A DNA stretch of 64,000 bases from Isoalcanivorax indicus (GTDB taxonomy: Bacteria; Pseudomonadota; Gammaproteobacteria; Pseudomonadales; Alcanivoracaceae). Position numbers and translations under genes: made by a program. The notes below the pieces were generated by a model that made no database searches, was not told the DNA's origin, and worked only from the letters and a program-made list of their open reading frames with translations. Below are positions 35,216 through 43,664 of this stretch, in pieces (position 1 is the first letter of the stretch; each line of letters opens with the position of its first letter). The stretch covers positions 186,001-250,000 of the forward strand of contig NZ_QGMP01000001.1 in assembly GCF_003259185.1 (NCBI RefSeq), given 5' to 3'.

Positions 35216-35533
35216 TCAGAACGACAGCCCCTGCTTGACCGGGGCGGCCGGGGCATCACTGGAGGCCGGGGCCCGGCAGGCGCTCTGGCAGCTCTCCATG
35301 GTGTCGAACGGCACATTGCCGCCACAGCCACCCCAGATGAAGCTGCGGCATTCACCGCGATCCGCGTCGTAGTAGTAGCGGGTAAAGGCGGCCCGGCACA
35401 TGCCCGATTCCGGCTTTTCGTTGCAAGTGGCGGGCAGCGCGTCCTCGGCCATCGGCGTCACGCAGCCGCTGAGCAGCAGCAGGAGTGCAGAAACCGGGAG
35501 CAGCAGAGTCAGCGAACGTGTTTTTTGTCGCAT
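35216..35533 (-). CDS. Lipoprotein with a Kunitz/BPTI-type protease inhibitor domain
   Basis: A 105-residue protein. A lipoprotein signal (LLLLLSGC, Cys24) is followed by a Kunitz domain at 37-86. Cysteines lie at 37, 46, 62, 70, 82 and 86, spaced 8-15-7-11-3; BPTI has 8-15-7-12-3. Core residues RYYYD and FIWGGCGGN match RYFYN and FVYGGC of BPTI. The residue after the second cysteine (P1) is Arg47, as expected for inhibitors of trypsin-like proteases. A short Ala/Pro tail follows. The 5' end overlaps the MscS gene by 25 bases. Confidence 0.85.
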   Translation of the reverse strand: MRQKTRSLTLLLPVSALLLLLSGCVTPMAEDALPATCNEKPESGMCRAAFTRYYYDADRGECRSFIWGGCGGNVPFDTMESCQSACRAPASSDAPAAPVKQGLSF

Positions 35534-36048
35534 GGGATGTCCTTGTTGGCGGAGAGGCGGATCACGGTGCGCTGGAACACCATGTTGTTGGGGATATTGT
35601 AGTGATGGCCGTCGGTGTCACGCAGCGTAATGGTGACCAGGCCCATGTCGACCACCTCGCCGGTGACGGTGTTATCGCCATCGAGCATGCGGATGCGATC
35701 GCCGACACGGAAAGGCGCGCTGAAGAACAGGATCAGCGCGGCGGTGGTGTTGCTGAGCAGTGACCAGGCGGCAAACAGGGCCACGCCCACCAGCGCAAAC
35801 ACGGAGGAGGCGAAGACAACAAAGCCCTGACCGGAAAAGCCCCAGGTGGCGCCGAGGGCAAACAGCAGCACCATCAGCGTGGTCAGATTGATCAGCACCT
35901 TGACCTGGAACATGCGTGAGGCGGCATAGCCGTGCCCTTCGCCCAGCCGCTGTACCAGCCGGCGCAGCAGTGAACTCAGCACCAGCGCGGCGACGACAAC
36001 GCTGGTGCTGATCAGCAGGCGAAGCAGGGTCTGGTCGAGTTCAGCCAT
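35509..36048 (-). CDS. Small MscS-family mechanosensitive channel
   Basis: A 179-residue minimal MscS. It has three membrane helices, then the conserved beta domain (SAPFRVGDRIRMLDGDNTVTGEVVDMGLVTITLRDTDGHHYNIPNNMVFQRTVIRL). It lacks the large C-terminal domain of E. coli MscS, so it may be a small channel or need partners. The 5' end overlaps the MBL gene by 8 bases. Confidence 0.85.
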   Translation of the reverse strand: MAELDQTLLRLLISTSVVVAALVLSSLLRRLVQRLGEGHGYAASRMFQVKVLINLTTLMVLLFALGATWGFSGQGFVVFASSVFALVGVALFAAWSLLSNTTAALILFFSAPFRVGDRIRMLDGDNTVTGEVVDMGLVTITLRDTDGHHYNIPNNMVFQRTVIRLSANKDIPCDKKHVR

Positions 36049-36685
36049 AGCGCGGATCACTCACGAACGGGTTGCTGCGCCGCTCCTGGCCCAGGGTCGA
36101 CATGGGGCCATGGCCGGGGATGAAGGCAATGTCGTCACCCAGCGGGAACAGCTTGCCGCGAATGGCGCCCACCAGTTCCTCGAAGTTGCCACGCGGAAAA
36201 TCGGTGCGGCCGATGGAACCGGCAAACAGCACGTCGCCGACGACGGCCAGTTGGCTTTCCGGCTGATAAAACACCACATGACCGGGCGTGTGCCCGGGGC
36301 AATGCAGCACCTGAAGCGAGGTATCGCCGACGGTAACGGTGTCGCCGTCGTCCAGCCAGCGGTCCGGGGTGAAGGCGCGCGCCGGGGCAAAGCCGAACAT
36401 CTGCGCCTGTTGCGGCAGCATGTCGATCCAGAACTGGTCTTCCCGGTGCGGCCCCTCCACCGGCACGCCAAGGCGCTCGGCCAGTTCGGCCACGGCGCCT
36501 GCGTGGTCGATATGGGCGTGGGTGACCAGGATTTTCTCCGGTTCCCCACCTGTCTGCTCAATGGCGGCCAGAATCTGCTCGATATCCCCACCTGGATCGC
36601 AAATAGCCAGCTTGTTGCTGGTTTCGCACAGCAGCAGGGAGCAATTCTGCTCAAAAGGCGTAACCGGGAGGATCGCGTATTTCAT
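36041..36685 (-). CDS. MBL-fold hydrolase (YcbL / glyoxalase II type)
   Basis: A 214-residue metallo-beta-lactamase-fold protein. The metal motif THAHIDHAG (HxHxDH), then CPGHTPGH, VVGDVLFAGSIGRTDFPRG and FIPGHGPMSTLGQER match YcbL-like hydroxyacylglutathione hydrolases. It probably hydrolyses S-acylglutathione or a related thioester. Confidence 0.88.
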   Translation of the reverse strand: MKYAILPVTPFEQNCSLLLCETSNKLAICDPGGDIEQILAAIEQTGGEPEKILVTHAHIDHAGAVAELAERLGVPVEGPHREDQFWIDMLPQQAQMFGFAPARAFTPDRWLDDGDTVTVGDTSLQVLHCPGHTPGHVVFYQPESQLAVVGDVLFAGSIGRTDFPRGNFEELVGAIRGKLFPLGDDIAFIPGHGPMSTLGQERRSNPFVSDPRYG

Positions 36686-36781
36686 CGGGGGTAACCGGGC
36701 CTGACTCGGGAAGCGCCAGAGTATATCAGGCCCGGTGCGGCCCGCTCAGGTCTGGCGGGCTGTTTTACAAATGACCCGGGC

Positions 36782-38155
36782 TCAGCGCGGCGTGATCGAC
36801 ACCGGCAAGCCATCCTTCGGCACCGCCAACGGCACCAGCTGATGCGGCATCACGTAGCCGGGTTTGACGCTGACCCGGTACTGTCGCAGGAAGTGATACA
36901 GGAACGTCTTGGTCTGCAACTCGGCAAAGTTCAGGCCGATGCACTTGTGGTGGCCGCCGCCGAAGGGCACCCACTGGAAGAAGTGCTTCTTGTCTTCGGC
37001 GCGCTCTGGAGAGAAGCGATCCGGGTCAAAGGTATACGGGTTGCTCCAGTACTCTTCCATGTAATGGGTGTGCAGCGGCACCACGCTGACCAGAGTGTTT
37101 TTCGGGATCTTGTAGCCTTGCCATTCGACGTCACGCACGGTGCGGCGTGGCATGGTGGGCAGCGGCGGGAACATGCGCAGCGCTTCCTTGAACACGCGGG
37201 TGGTCTGCACCAGCTGGTCCAGATCGTCGTATTCCAGTTCGTCCTTGCCCAGTGCCTCGAACTCCGCCACCAGCTTGTCCTGCCATTCCGGGTAACGGGC
37301 CAGGGTGAAGATGATCGAGCTGAGCGTGCTGGTGGTGGTGTCGTGGGCGGCGAACAGCAGGAAGATCATGTGGTTCATGACATCCCGGTCGGTCAGGGTC
37401 ACGTCGGTTTCTTCATCGGCCGCACGGCACAGTTCAGAGAAGAAGTCGTTGTCGCCGCCGGCGCGTTTGACCGGGATCAGATCCATCATGAACTGTTCCA
37501 GGAAGCGTCGGCCTTTCATGCCGCGGTGCCAGGTGGTGCCCGGGATTTCCACGCGCAACACGGCCAGGGAAGCATCCACGGCGGCCACGAACGCTTCATT
37601 CACTTGCTGTGCTTCCGGGCCCATCTTCAGCCCCAGGAAAATACCTGCGCCGACATCCAGCAGCAGCGATTTGATCTGTTCGAAGAACAGGAACTCCTCG
37701 CCCTGTGGCCAGTGAGTAATGCCTTCGGCAATGTGCGGATTCATGCGAGCCATGTAACCGGCCAGCGCGTTCTTCTTGAAGGCTTGCTGAAGCATGCGGC
37801 GATGGTATTTGTGATCGGCAAAATCACGCAGCATCAGGCCGTCGGTAAACAGCTTTTCCAGGATCGGGTTCCAGGCTGCACGGCTGGAAAACACATGCTG
37901 GGTATCGCGCAGCACGAACTCGTTGGCCTCGGGCCCGAGCACGGTGACGCCGCGCTGGAAGAAGGAGCTGGCACGGAAGACCGGACCATGCTCGGCGGCC
38001 ATGCGGTTGATCAGGCCATGAAAGTCACGCAGGAACTCGAACGTCTGGCCAAACAAGGGCATGCCGTAATCGCCGGGAATATGATCCAGCTTGCGCTGCG
38101 GCATGCGCGGCAAGCGTTCGGCATCGGCCTGGGCGGTATGCATGGATGAAGTCAT
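36782..38155 (-). CDS. Cytochrome P450 (CYP51/CYP120-like, not CYP153)
   Basis: A 457-residue P450. The I-helix oxygen motif AAHDTTTSTL, the K-helix ExxR (KEALRMFPP), the PERF-like region DPDRFSPER and the haem loop FGGGHHKCIGLNFAE (axial Cys) are all intact. The GGGxHxCxGxxFA loop and proline-rich N-terminus (HIPGDYGMPLFGQT) resemble CYP51/CYP120-type P450s. Redox partner genes are not adjacent. Likely substrates are terpenoids, sterols or fatty acids; unproven. Confidence 0.9.
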   Translation of the reverse strand: MTSSMHTAQADAERLPRMPQRKLDHIPGDYGMPLFGQTFEFLRDFHGLINRMAAEHGPVFRASSFFQRGVTVLGPEANEFVLRDTQHVFSSRAAWNPILEKLFTDGLMLRDFADHKYHRRMLQQAFKKNALAGYMARMNPHIAEGITHWPQGEEFLFFEQIKSLLLDVGAGIFLGLKMGPEAQQVNEAFVAAVDASLAVLRVEIPGTTWHRGMKGRRFLEQFMMDLIPVKRAGGDNDFFSELCRAADEETDVTLTDRDVMNHMIFLLFAAHDTTTSTLSSIIFTLARYPEWQDKLVAEFEALGKDELEYDDLDQLVQTTRVFKEALRMFPPLPTMPRRTVRDVEWQGYKIPKNTLVSVVPLHTHYMEEYWSNPYTFDPDRFSPERAEDKKHFFQWVPFGGGHHKCIGLNFAELQTKTFLYHFLRQYRVSVKPGYVMPHQLVPLAVPKDGLPVSITPR

Positions 38156-38364
38156 GATGCGGTCTCCGGCATGGCGGTCACGGTACGGTATACACCGAAT
38201 GTACCCCTCCAGTCCGGGAAAGCCAGCCCTTGCGCCGAAGTGTCAACACGGCGTGTCCGGTGCCGCCGGGGTGGCGGCGCGCCGGGGCCTGAACTGCGCT
38301 ACTATTCATAGCCGTACCCATACCCGTATCCAAACCCACATCAACACGCGCCCCGGGATCTGCA

Positions 38365-38880
38365 ATGAGCAAGACGGACAAACCTTTCGTGCCCCTGAAA
38401 CTGGCCGTGCTGACGGTCAGCGATACCCGTTCACCGGCCGAGGACACTTCTGGCGATCTGCTGGTGGCGCGGCTCACGGACGCCGGCCACCAGCTGGTGG
38501 CGCGTGAGCTGGTGCGTGACGACATCTATCAGCTGCGGGCGGTGGTGTCGCGCTGGATTGTCGATGAAGGGGTTCAGGGCGTGATCGTGACCGGCGGCAC
38601 CGGTTTTTCCGGCCGTGATGTCACGCCCGAAGCGCTGGCGCCGCTGTTCGACAAGCCCATCGAGGGTTTTGGCGAGCTGTTCCGCCAGGTGTCCCTGCAA
38701 GAGATTGGCACCTCGACAATCCAGTCGCGGGCGCTGGCAGGCGTGGCCAACCGTACGGTGATCTTCTGCCTGCCGGGTTCTACCAATGCCTGTGCCACCG
38801 GCTGGGATCGCATCCTGGTCGAGCAGCTCGACAGCCGCCACCGGCCGTGCAACTTCGTTGGCCTGGTGACCCGCCGATGA
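38365..38880 (+). CDS. moaB: Molybdenum cofactor biosynthesis protein B
   Basis: A 171-residue MoaB/Mog-fold protein: [42 protein letters not shown], and [17 protein letters not shown]. It acts in adenylylation of molybdopterin or in a related step of cofactor synthesis. Its end overlaps moeA by 4 bases. A run of approximate 6-bp repeats precedes it at about 38309-38340. Confidence 0.92.
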   Translation: MSKTDKPFVPLKLAVLTVSDTRSPAEDTSGDLLVARLTDAGHQLVARELVRDDIYQLRAVVSRWIVDEGVQGVIVTGGTGFSGRDVTPEALAPLFDKPIEGFGELFRQVSLQEIGTSTIQSRALAGVANRTVIFCLPGSTNACATGWDRILVEQLDSRHRPCNFVGLVTRR

Positions 38881-40079
38881 TGACGGTGAGCGACGCCATC
38901 GAGCGTCTGCTGGCGACGGTTCCCGCGCCGCCGGTTAGCGAGCAGGTGCCGCTGGCCATGGCCCTGCATCGGGTGCTGGCCGAAGACGTGCACAGCACCG
39001 TGGCGGTGCCCCCCAGGGACAACAGTGCGGTGGACGGCTATGCCGTGCGTTACGCAGAGCTGATGGCGACGGCGGGGCCGCTGCCGGTCAGCCAGCGCGT
39101 GCCCGCAGGCAGCCGGCCGCCGCCGCTGACGCCGGGCACCGCCGCGCGCATCTTTACCGGGGCCACAGTGCCAGAGGGCGCCGACACGGTGATCATGCAG
39201 GAAGATAGCGTGGTCGATGATGACGGCATCAGGGTGTCGTCGCCGGAGGCGATCACGGCAGGCGCCCATATCCGCCGCCGTGGCCAGGATGTGGCCCTGG
39301 GGTCGCGGGTGCTGGCCGCTGGTACGCGCCTGTCGCCACGCCATATCGGGCTGCTCGGCTCGGTGGGGCTGGCGCAGTTGCCGGTATTCCGGCGTCTGCG
39401 CGTGGCGGTCCTCAGCACCGGTGATGAACTGGTCGAACCGGGCGAGCCGACCCACGACGGGCAGATCTATAACAGCAACCGCTATCTGTTATGTGCCCTG
39501 CTCAGCCAGGCGGGCTTCGAGCCCGTGGACATGGGCCGGGTCGAGGACCGTCTGGATGTGACGCATGCTGCGCTGTGCCGTGCGGCCGACGCGGCTGACC
39601 TGGTGCTGACCACGGGCGGCGTGTCAGTGGGCGAGGAGGATCACGTGCGCGCCGCTGTCACGCTGTCGGGGACGCTGGATCTCTGGCGTGTGGCGATCAA
39701 ACCGGGCAAGCCGTTCGCCCTGGGTGAGGTGGCGGGGACGCCCTTCATGGGGTTACCGGGAAATCCCAGTGCGGTGCTGGTGACCTTCATGATCATGGTG
39801 CTGCCCTGGTTGAGGGCGGCTCAGGGGGTGGCGCCGCCCTGGCATCTCGGCGAGAGCCGACTGCGGGCCGGGTTTGCCCTGGACCGGCCGGGTCGCCGGC
39901 AGGAGTATCTGCGGGTACAGGTGGAGCGGGACGCCGACGGGGAATACCTGCGGCTGCACCCCAACCAGAGCTCCGGCATGCTCAGTTCGGCCTGCTGGGC
40001 CCATGGTCTGGCCGTGGTGCCGGCGGGCGCAACGGTGGTTGAGGGTGAGCCCCTGACCTTCCTGCGCTTCGAAGATTGA
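38877..40079 (+). CDS. moeA: Molybdopterin molybdenumtransferase
   Basis: A 400-residue MoeA that inserts molybdate into adenylylated molybdopterin. Motifs: [84 protein letters not shown] and [13 protein letters not shown]. Overlaps moaB at ATGATG (two possible ATGs three bases apart). Confidence 0.95.
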   Translation: MMTVSDAIERLLATVPAPPVSEQVPLAMALHRVLAEDVHSTVAVPPRDNSAVDGYAVRYAELMATAGPLPVSQRVPAGSRPPPLTPGTAARIFTGATVPEGADTVIMQEDSVVDDDGIRVSSPEAITAGAHIRRRGQDVALGSRVLAAGTRLSPRHIGLLGSVGLAQLPVFRRLRVAVLSTGDELVEPGEPTHDGQIYNSNRYLLCALLSQAGFEPVDMGRVEDRLDVTHAALCRAADAADLVLTTGGVSVGEEDHVRAAVTLSGTLDLWRVAIKPGKPFALGEVAGTPFMGLPGNPSAVLVTFMIMVLPWLRAAQGVAPPWHLGESRLRAGFALDRPGRRQEYLRVQVERDADGEYLRLHPNQSSGMLSSACWAHGLAVVPAGATVVEGEPLTFLRFED

Positions 40080-40236
40080 TGCTAACTGACTGATCTGTTG
40101 CATTATTCATTTCGTGAATGCCGAGTATATCCCATATCGATTGTATTTATGGTTTGGCCCGGGCGTAGAATGCGCGTCCCGGGTGGCCCTGCGCTGAGCG
40201 GCCACAGTTTCCAATGCCAACCGTAAGGATCGGACC

Positions 40237-41835
40237 ATGTCATACACCAAGGACATCGAAGCCGTCGCATCTGTGGTCAAGAGCAACAAGACCTGGAGCG
40301 CGATCAATCCTGAGTCTGCTGTGCGTATGCGCCTCCAGAACCGTTTCAACACGCATCTGGACATCGCCAAGTACAACGCCAAGATCATGCGTGAAGACAT
40401 GGCGGCCTACGACAAGGACTCTTCCCAGTACACCCAGTCCCTGGGCTGCTGGCACGGGTTCATTGGTCAGCAGAAGCTGATTTCCATCAAGAAGCACTTC
40501 GGCAGCACCAAGCGTCGTTACCTGTACCTGTCCGGCTGGATGGTGGCTGCGCTGCGCAGCGAGTTCGGCCCGCTGCCCGATCAGTCCATGCACGAGAAGA
40601 CCACCGTTGCTGACCTGATCCGCGAGCTGTACACCTTCCTGAAGCAGGCTGATGCCTGGGAACTGAACCACCTGTTCCGTGCGCTGGACGAAGCCCGCGC
40701 CAAGGGTGACAGCAAGGAAGAAGCAGCGATCATCAACAAGATCGACAACTTCGAAACTCATGTTGTGCCGATCATTGCCGACATCGACGCTGGCTTTGGT
40801 AACGCGGAAGCGACCTACCTGATGGCCAAGCAGATGATCGAAGCCGGTGCCTGCTGTATCCAGATCGAAAACCAGGTGTCTGACGAGAAGCAGTGTGGCC
40901 ACCAGGACGGTAAAGTGACCGTTCCTCACGCTGACTTCCTGGCCAAGATCAACGCGGTCCGTTACGCGTTCCTGGAGCTGGGTGTGGACGACGGCGTGAT
41001 CGTTGCCCGTACCGACTCCCTGGGCGCTGGCCTGACCAAGCAGATCGCCGTGACCAACGAGCCGGGCGACCTGGGCGACCAGTACAACAGCTTCCTGGAC
41101 GGCGACTACATCACCAGCGCTGACGAAATCCAGAACGGCGACGTGGTCATCAAGTCCAACGGCAAGCTGCTCAAGCCGAAGCGTCTGGCCTCTGGCCTGT
41201 TCTGCTTCAAGGAAGGCAGCGGTATCGACCGTGTGGTCCTGGATTGCATCACCAGCCTGCAGAACGGCGCTGACCTGCTGTGGATCGAAACCGAGAAGCC
41301 CCACGTCGGCCAGATCGCAGAAATGGTTAACCGCATCCGCGAAGTGGTGCCGGACGCCAAGCTGGTTTACAACAACAGCCCGTCCTTCAACTGGACCCTG
41401 AACTTCCGTCAGCAGGTGTTCGATGCATGGCAGGCTGAAGGCAAAGACGTTTCTGCCTACGACCGCGCCAAGCTGATGAGCGCTGATTACGACAACACCG
41501 ATCTGGCCAAGCTGGCTGACGAGTGGACCCGTAACTTCCAGCGTGACGCGGCCCGTGAAGCAGGTATCTTCCACCACCTGATCACGCTGCCGACGTACCA
41601 CACTGCAGCACTGTCCACCGACAACCTGGCCAAAGGCTACTTCGGCGACGAAGGCATGCTGGCTTACGTTGCAGGCGTTCAGCGCAAGGAAATCCGTCAG
41701 GGCATCGCGACCGTGAAGCACCAGGACATGGCCGGTTCCAACATCGGTGATGACCACAAAGAGTACTTCGCTGGTGAAGCAGCACTGAAGGCTGGCGGTA
41801 AAGACAACACCATGGGCCAGTTCGAGAACATCTGA
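40237..41835 (+). CDS. aceA: Isocitrate lyase
   Basis: A 532-residue isocitrate lyase of the long Pseudomonas type, splitting isocitrate to glyoxylate and succinate so cells can grow on acetate, fatty acids or alkanes. Catalytic motif EKQCGHQDGKVTVPH; also IADIDAGFGNAEATYLMAKQMIEAGA and YNNSPSFNWT. Codon use is strongly biased, as in highly expressed genes. It stands alone with its own terminator. The 157 bases before it have no firm promoter, only an ATTCA/TGAAT dyad at 40105-40119 and a weak TAGAAT at 40166. Confidence 0.96.
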   Translation: MSYTKDIEAVASVVKSNKTWSAINPESAVRMRLQNRFNTHLDIAKYNAKIMREDMAAYDKDSSQYTQSLGCWHGFIGQQKLISIKKHFGSTKRRYLYLSGWMVAALRSEFGPLPDQSMHEKTTVADLIRELYTFLKQADAWELNHLFRALDEARAKGDSKEEAAIINKIDNFETHVVPIIADIDAGFGNAEATYLMAKQMIEAGACCIQIENQVSDEKQCGHQDGKVTVPHADFLAKINAVRYAFLELGVDDGVIVARTDSLGAGLTKQIAVTNEPGDLGDQYNSFLDGDYITSADEIQNGDVVIKSNGKLLKPKRLASGLFCFKEGSGIDRVVLDCITSLQNGADLLWIETEKPHVGQIAEMVNRIREVVPDAKLVYNNSPSFNWTLNFRQQVFDAWQAEGKDVSAYDRAKLMSADYDNTDLAKLADEWTRNFQRDAAREAGIFHHLITLPTYHTAALSTDNLAKGYFGDEGMLAYVAGVQRKEIRQGIATVKHQDMAGSNIGDDHKEYFAGEAALKAGGKDNTMGQFENI

Positions 41836-41860
41836 TCTCGACAACCGGTTGTGTTGACTG

Positions 41861-41892
41861 AAAAAGGCGGGCGAAAGCCCGCCTTTTTTTTA
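41861..41892. terminator. Bidirectional terminator between aceA and the convergent membrane-protein gene
   Basis: AAAAAGGCGGGC, loop GAAA, GCCCGCCTTTTTTTT: a perfect stem with T-runs on both strands. Confidence 0.9.
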
Positions 41893-41902
41893 TCCCTTTT
41901 TT

Positions 41903-42235
41903 TCAGCCGCGTGTTGCCGGTAACTGTCGACGTCTCAGGACGAGATACAACGGAAAGCCTACGGCAACCCCGGGCACCAGCCCCGTCAGCAGGCAAATCC
42001 AGCCATGACGAATGCCAAGCTGGCGCCGTTCGTAAAGCACCCAGATCAGCAGCACGAACCAGCAGAGAATGACATCCGTGGAATAGCCCGCCGCGAAGGG
42101 GTTCACGAAGCCCGCCAGAACAGCCCCGACAATGTCACCGCTTTCCAGCAGGGCCGGCACGATGGTCACGGCAAAGAAGACGGTGAATACGGCGGCCACC
42201 AGAATCAGTAGTCCCTCGAAGATCCGATCGGTCAT
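41903..42235 (-). CDS. DUF2834-like small membrane protein
   Basis: A 110-residue protein with three predicted membrane helices (about 5-30, 50-65, 80-100). NPFAAGYSTDVILCWFVLLIWVLYERRQLGIRHGW and the final PLYLVLRRR resemble the DUF2834 family. Function unknown. Confidence 0.7.
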   Translation of the reverse strand: MTDRIFEGLLILVAAVFTVFFAVTIVPALLESGDIVGAVLAGFVNPFAAGYSTDVILCWFVLLIWVLYERRQLGIRHGWICLLTGLVPGVAVGFPLYLVLRRRQLPATRG

Positions 42236-42303
42236 TGTGTTATTCCTTTGTGGGCTGCAACCTTGCTGGCATTCCGATAAACCGCAGCAAGCAGGAGAAG
42301 CTC

Positions 42304-43092
42304 ATGGTGGATCTGTTTTCCATCCACGGCAAGATTGCCCTGGTCACGGGCGGCACCAGCGGCATTGGCTACATGATTGCCGAGGGGCTGGTGAAACACG
42401 GCGCCACGGTCTATGTGGCATCGCGCAAGGCCGAGGCCTGCGCCGAGACCGCGAAAGCCCTGTCGGCCCATGGCACCTGCATTGGCATCGCGGCTGATCT
42501 GTCCACCGAAGCCGGCTGCCAGGCGCTGGTGGAGGCATTGAAGGCCCGCGAAGAAAAACTCCATGTGCTGGTGAACAACGCCGGTGTGACCTGGGGGGCC
42601 TCCTTCGAGGATTACCCCGGTGAGGCCTGGGACAAGATCCAGAACCTGAATGTGAAAGCCGCGTTTGTCATGACGCAGCGATGCATGCCTCTTCTGGCCG
42701 CCGCAGGCAGTGCCGATGATCCGGCGCGGGTCATCAATGTCACCTCCATCGCCGGGCAAACCACCGCCAGCATGCAGGCCTATGCCTACGGGCCGAGCAA
42801 GGCGGCACTGAATCATCTGACCCGCATTCTGGCCAATGAACTGGCCGCGCAGCACATCACGGTCAACGCCATTGCTCCGGGCGTTTTCCCCAGCAAGATG
42901 ACCCGTTTCATCATGAAGGACGAGGCCGTGGCGAATGCCCAGGCGGCGCAGGTGCCGCTTCAGCGTCTGGGCGAGCCGCGTGATATGGAGGGGCTGGCGG
43001 TTTTCCTGGCGTCACCGGCGGCGGCGTATATCACGGGCAATGTGATTGCGCTGGATGGCGGTACGGCGGTAAAGCCCGCGCCGTTCATCTGA
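42304..43092 (+). CDS. SDR oxidoreductase, RhlG-like
   Basis: A 262-residue SDR. VTGGTSGIGYMIAEGL, the NNAGVTWGASFEDYP region, INVTSIAGQTTASMQAYAYGPSKAALNHLTR and APGVFPSKMTRFI closely follow the RhlG ketoacyl reductase of Pseudomonas in order and wording. It may reduce 3-ketoacyl thioesters for hydroxy-fatty-acid or biosurfactant-related lipids. GGAGAAG before the ATG of MVDLFS fixes the start. Confidence 0.82.
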   Translation: MVDLFSIHGKIALVTGGTSGIGYMIAEGLVKHGATVYVASRKAEACAETAKALSAHGTCIGIAADLSTEAGCQALVEALKAREEKLHVLVNNAGVTWGASFEDYPGEAWDKIQNLNVKAAFVMTQRCMPLLAAAGSADDPARVINVTSIAGQTTASMQAYAYGPSKAALNHLTRILANELAAQHITVNAIAPGVFPSKMTRFIMKDEAVANAQAAQVPLQRLGEPRDMEGLAVFLASPAAAYITGNVIALDGGTAVKPAPFI

Positions 43093-43100
43093 GTGGGCCG

Positions 43101-43664
43101 CTACCGGAGATAGCGCTCGATGGCAAACACATGCTCGTCGTCGGCGCCCAGCGTGCGCAGGGCGTCGGCCAGATTGAGCAGGTAATCGCGATTGGGGCCG
43201 CTCGGCCCCTGGGCCCGGGCAATGTGGCGGGCAATATCCTCTTCGGCGGCCGGGCCGAGAAACGCGGCGTTGTCCTCGGTGGCGATATAGACAAGGCCGT
43301 CTTCCTGATCCGGGGCGCGGTCATCGGTGAACGTCAGCGGTGTGCTGAAACGCAGGTAGCCATTTTTCTCGCGCATATCCAGATGCTCGAACACCGCCGG
43401 GGTAATCAGATACGCCATACCGACGCAGCAGGCGCCGGGTTCCCGGATCAGGGTGGCAACACGCCCCGGGGCTTCCGGCGTACCGCGATGGTCATGTGAT
43501 CCCTGCCAGAAACGCCGCGACCAGTCACGGATATACGCCGGTCGGCAATCCCGGAACGGAAAATCCACCTTGAAGATCAGCGAGCCGTAGCCGAACAGCC
43601 ACAGCTGCTCGCGGTCGCTGAAGTGGCCGCGCTGGCGATTGATGTCAACGGTGTTCAGCGGCAT
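43101..43664 (-). CDS. ChaC-type gamma-glutamylcyclotransferase
   Basis: A 187-residue protein with LWLFGYGSLIFKVDFPF (GYGSL motif), the catalytic Glu in LDMREKNGYLRF, and ATEDNAAFLGPA. ChaC enzymes break glutathione into 5-oxoproline and Cys-Gly. The start at MPLNTVDI overlaps the end of the amidohydrolase gene by 20 bases. Confidence 0.88.
   Translation of the reverse strand: MPLNTVDINRQRGHFSDREQLWLFGYGSLIFKVDFPFRDCRPAYIRDWSRRFWQGSHDHRGTPEAPGRVATLIREPGACCVGMAYLITPAVFEHLDMREKNGYLRFSTPLTFTDDRAPDQEDGLVYIATEDNAAFLGPAAEEDIARHIARAQGPSGPNRDYLLNLADALRTLGADDEHVFAIERYLR

Noticed and set aside
36740-36765. GCCCGC/GCGGGC hairpin followed by TGTTTT between the P450 and MBL genes
   Set aside because: The T-rich side is on the plus strand, where no gene ends, so a terminator role is not supported.
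36782-38155. CYP153 alkane hydroxylase
   Set aside because: N-terminus and haem loop do not look like CYP153; closer to CYP51/CYP120 types.
40240-41844. A 534-codon open frame antisense to aceA
   Set aside because: It mirrors a strongly codon-biased gene, lacks family motifs, and is expected where third positions are GC-rich.
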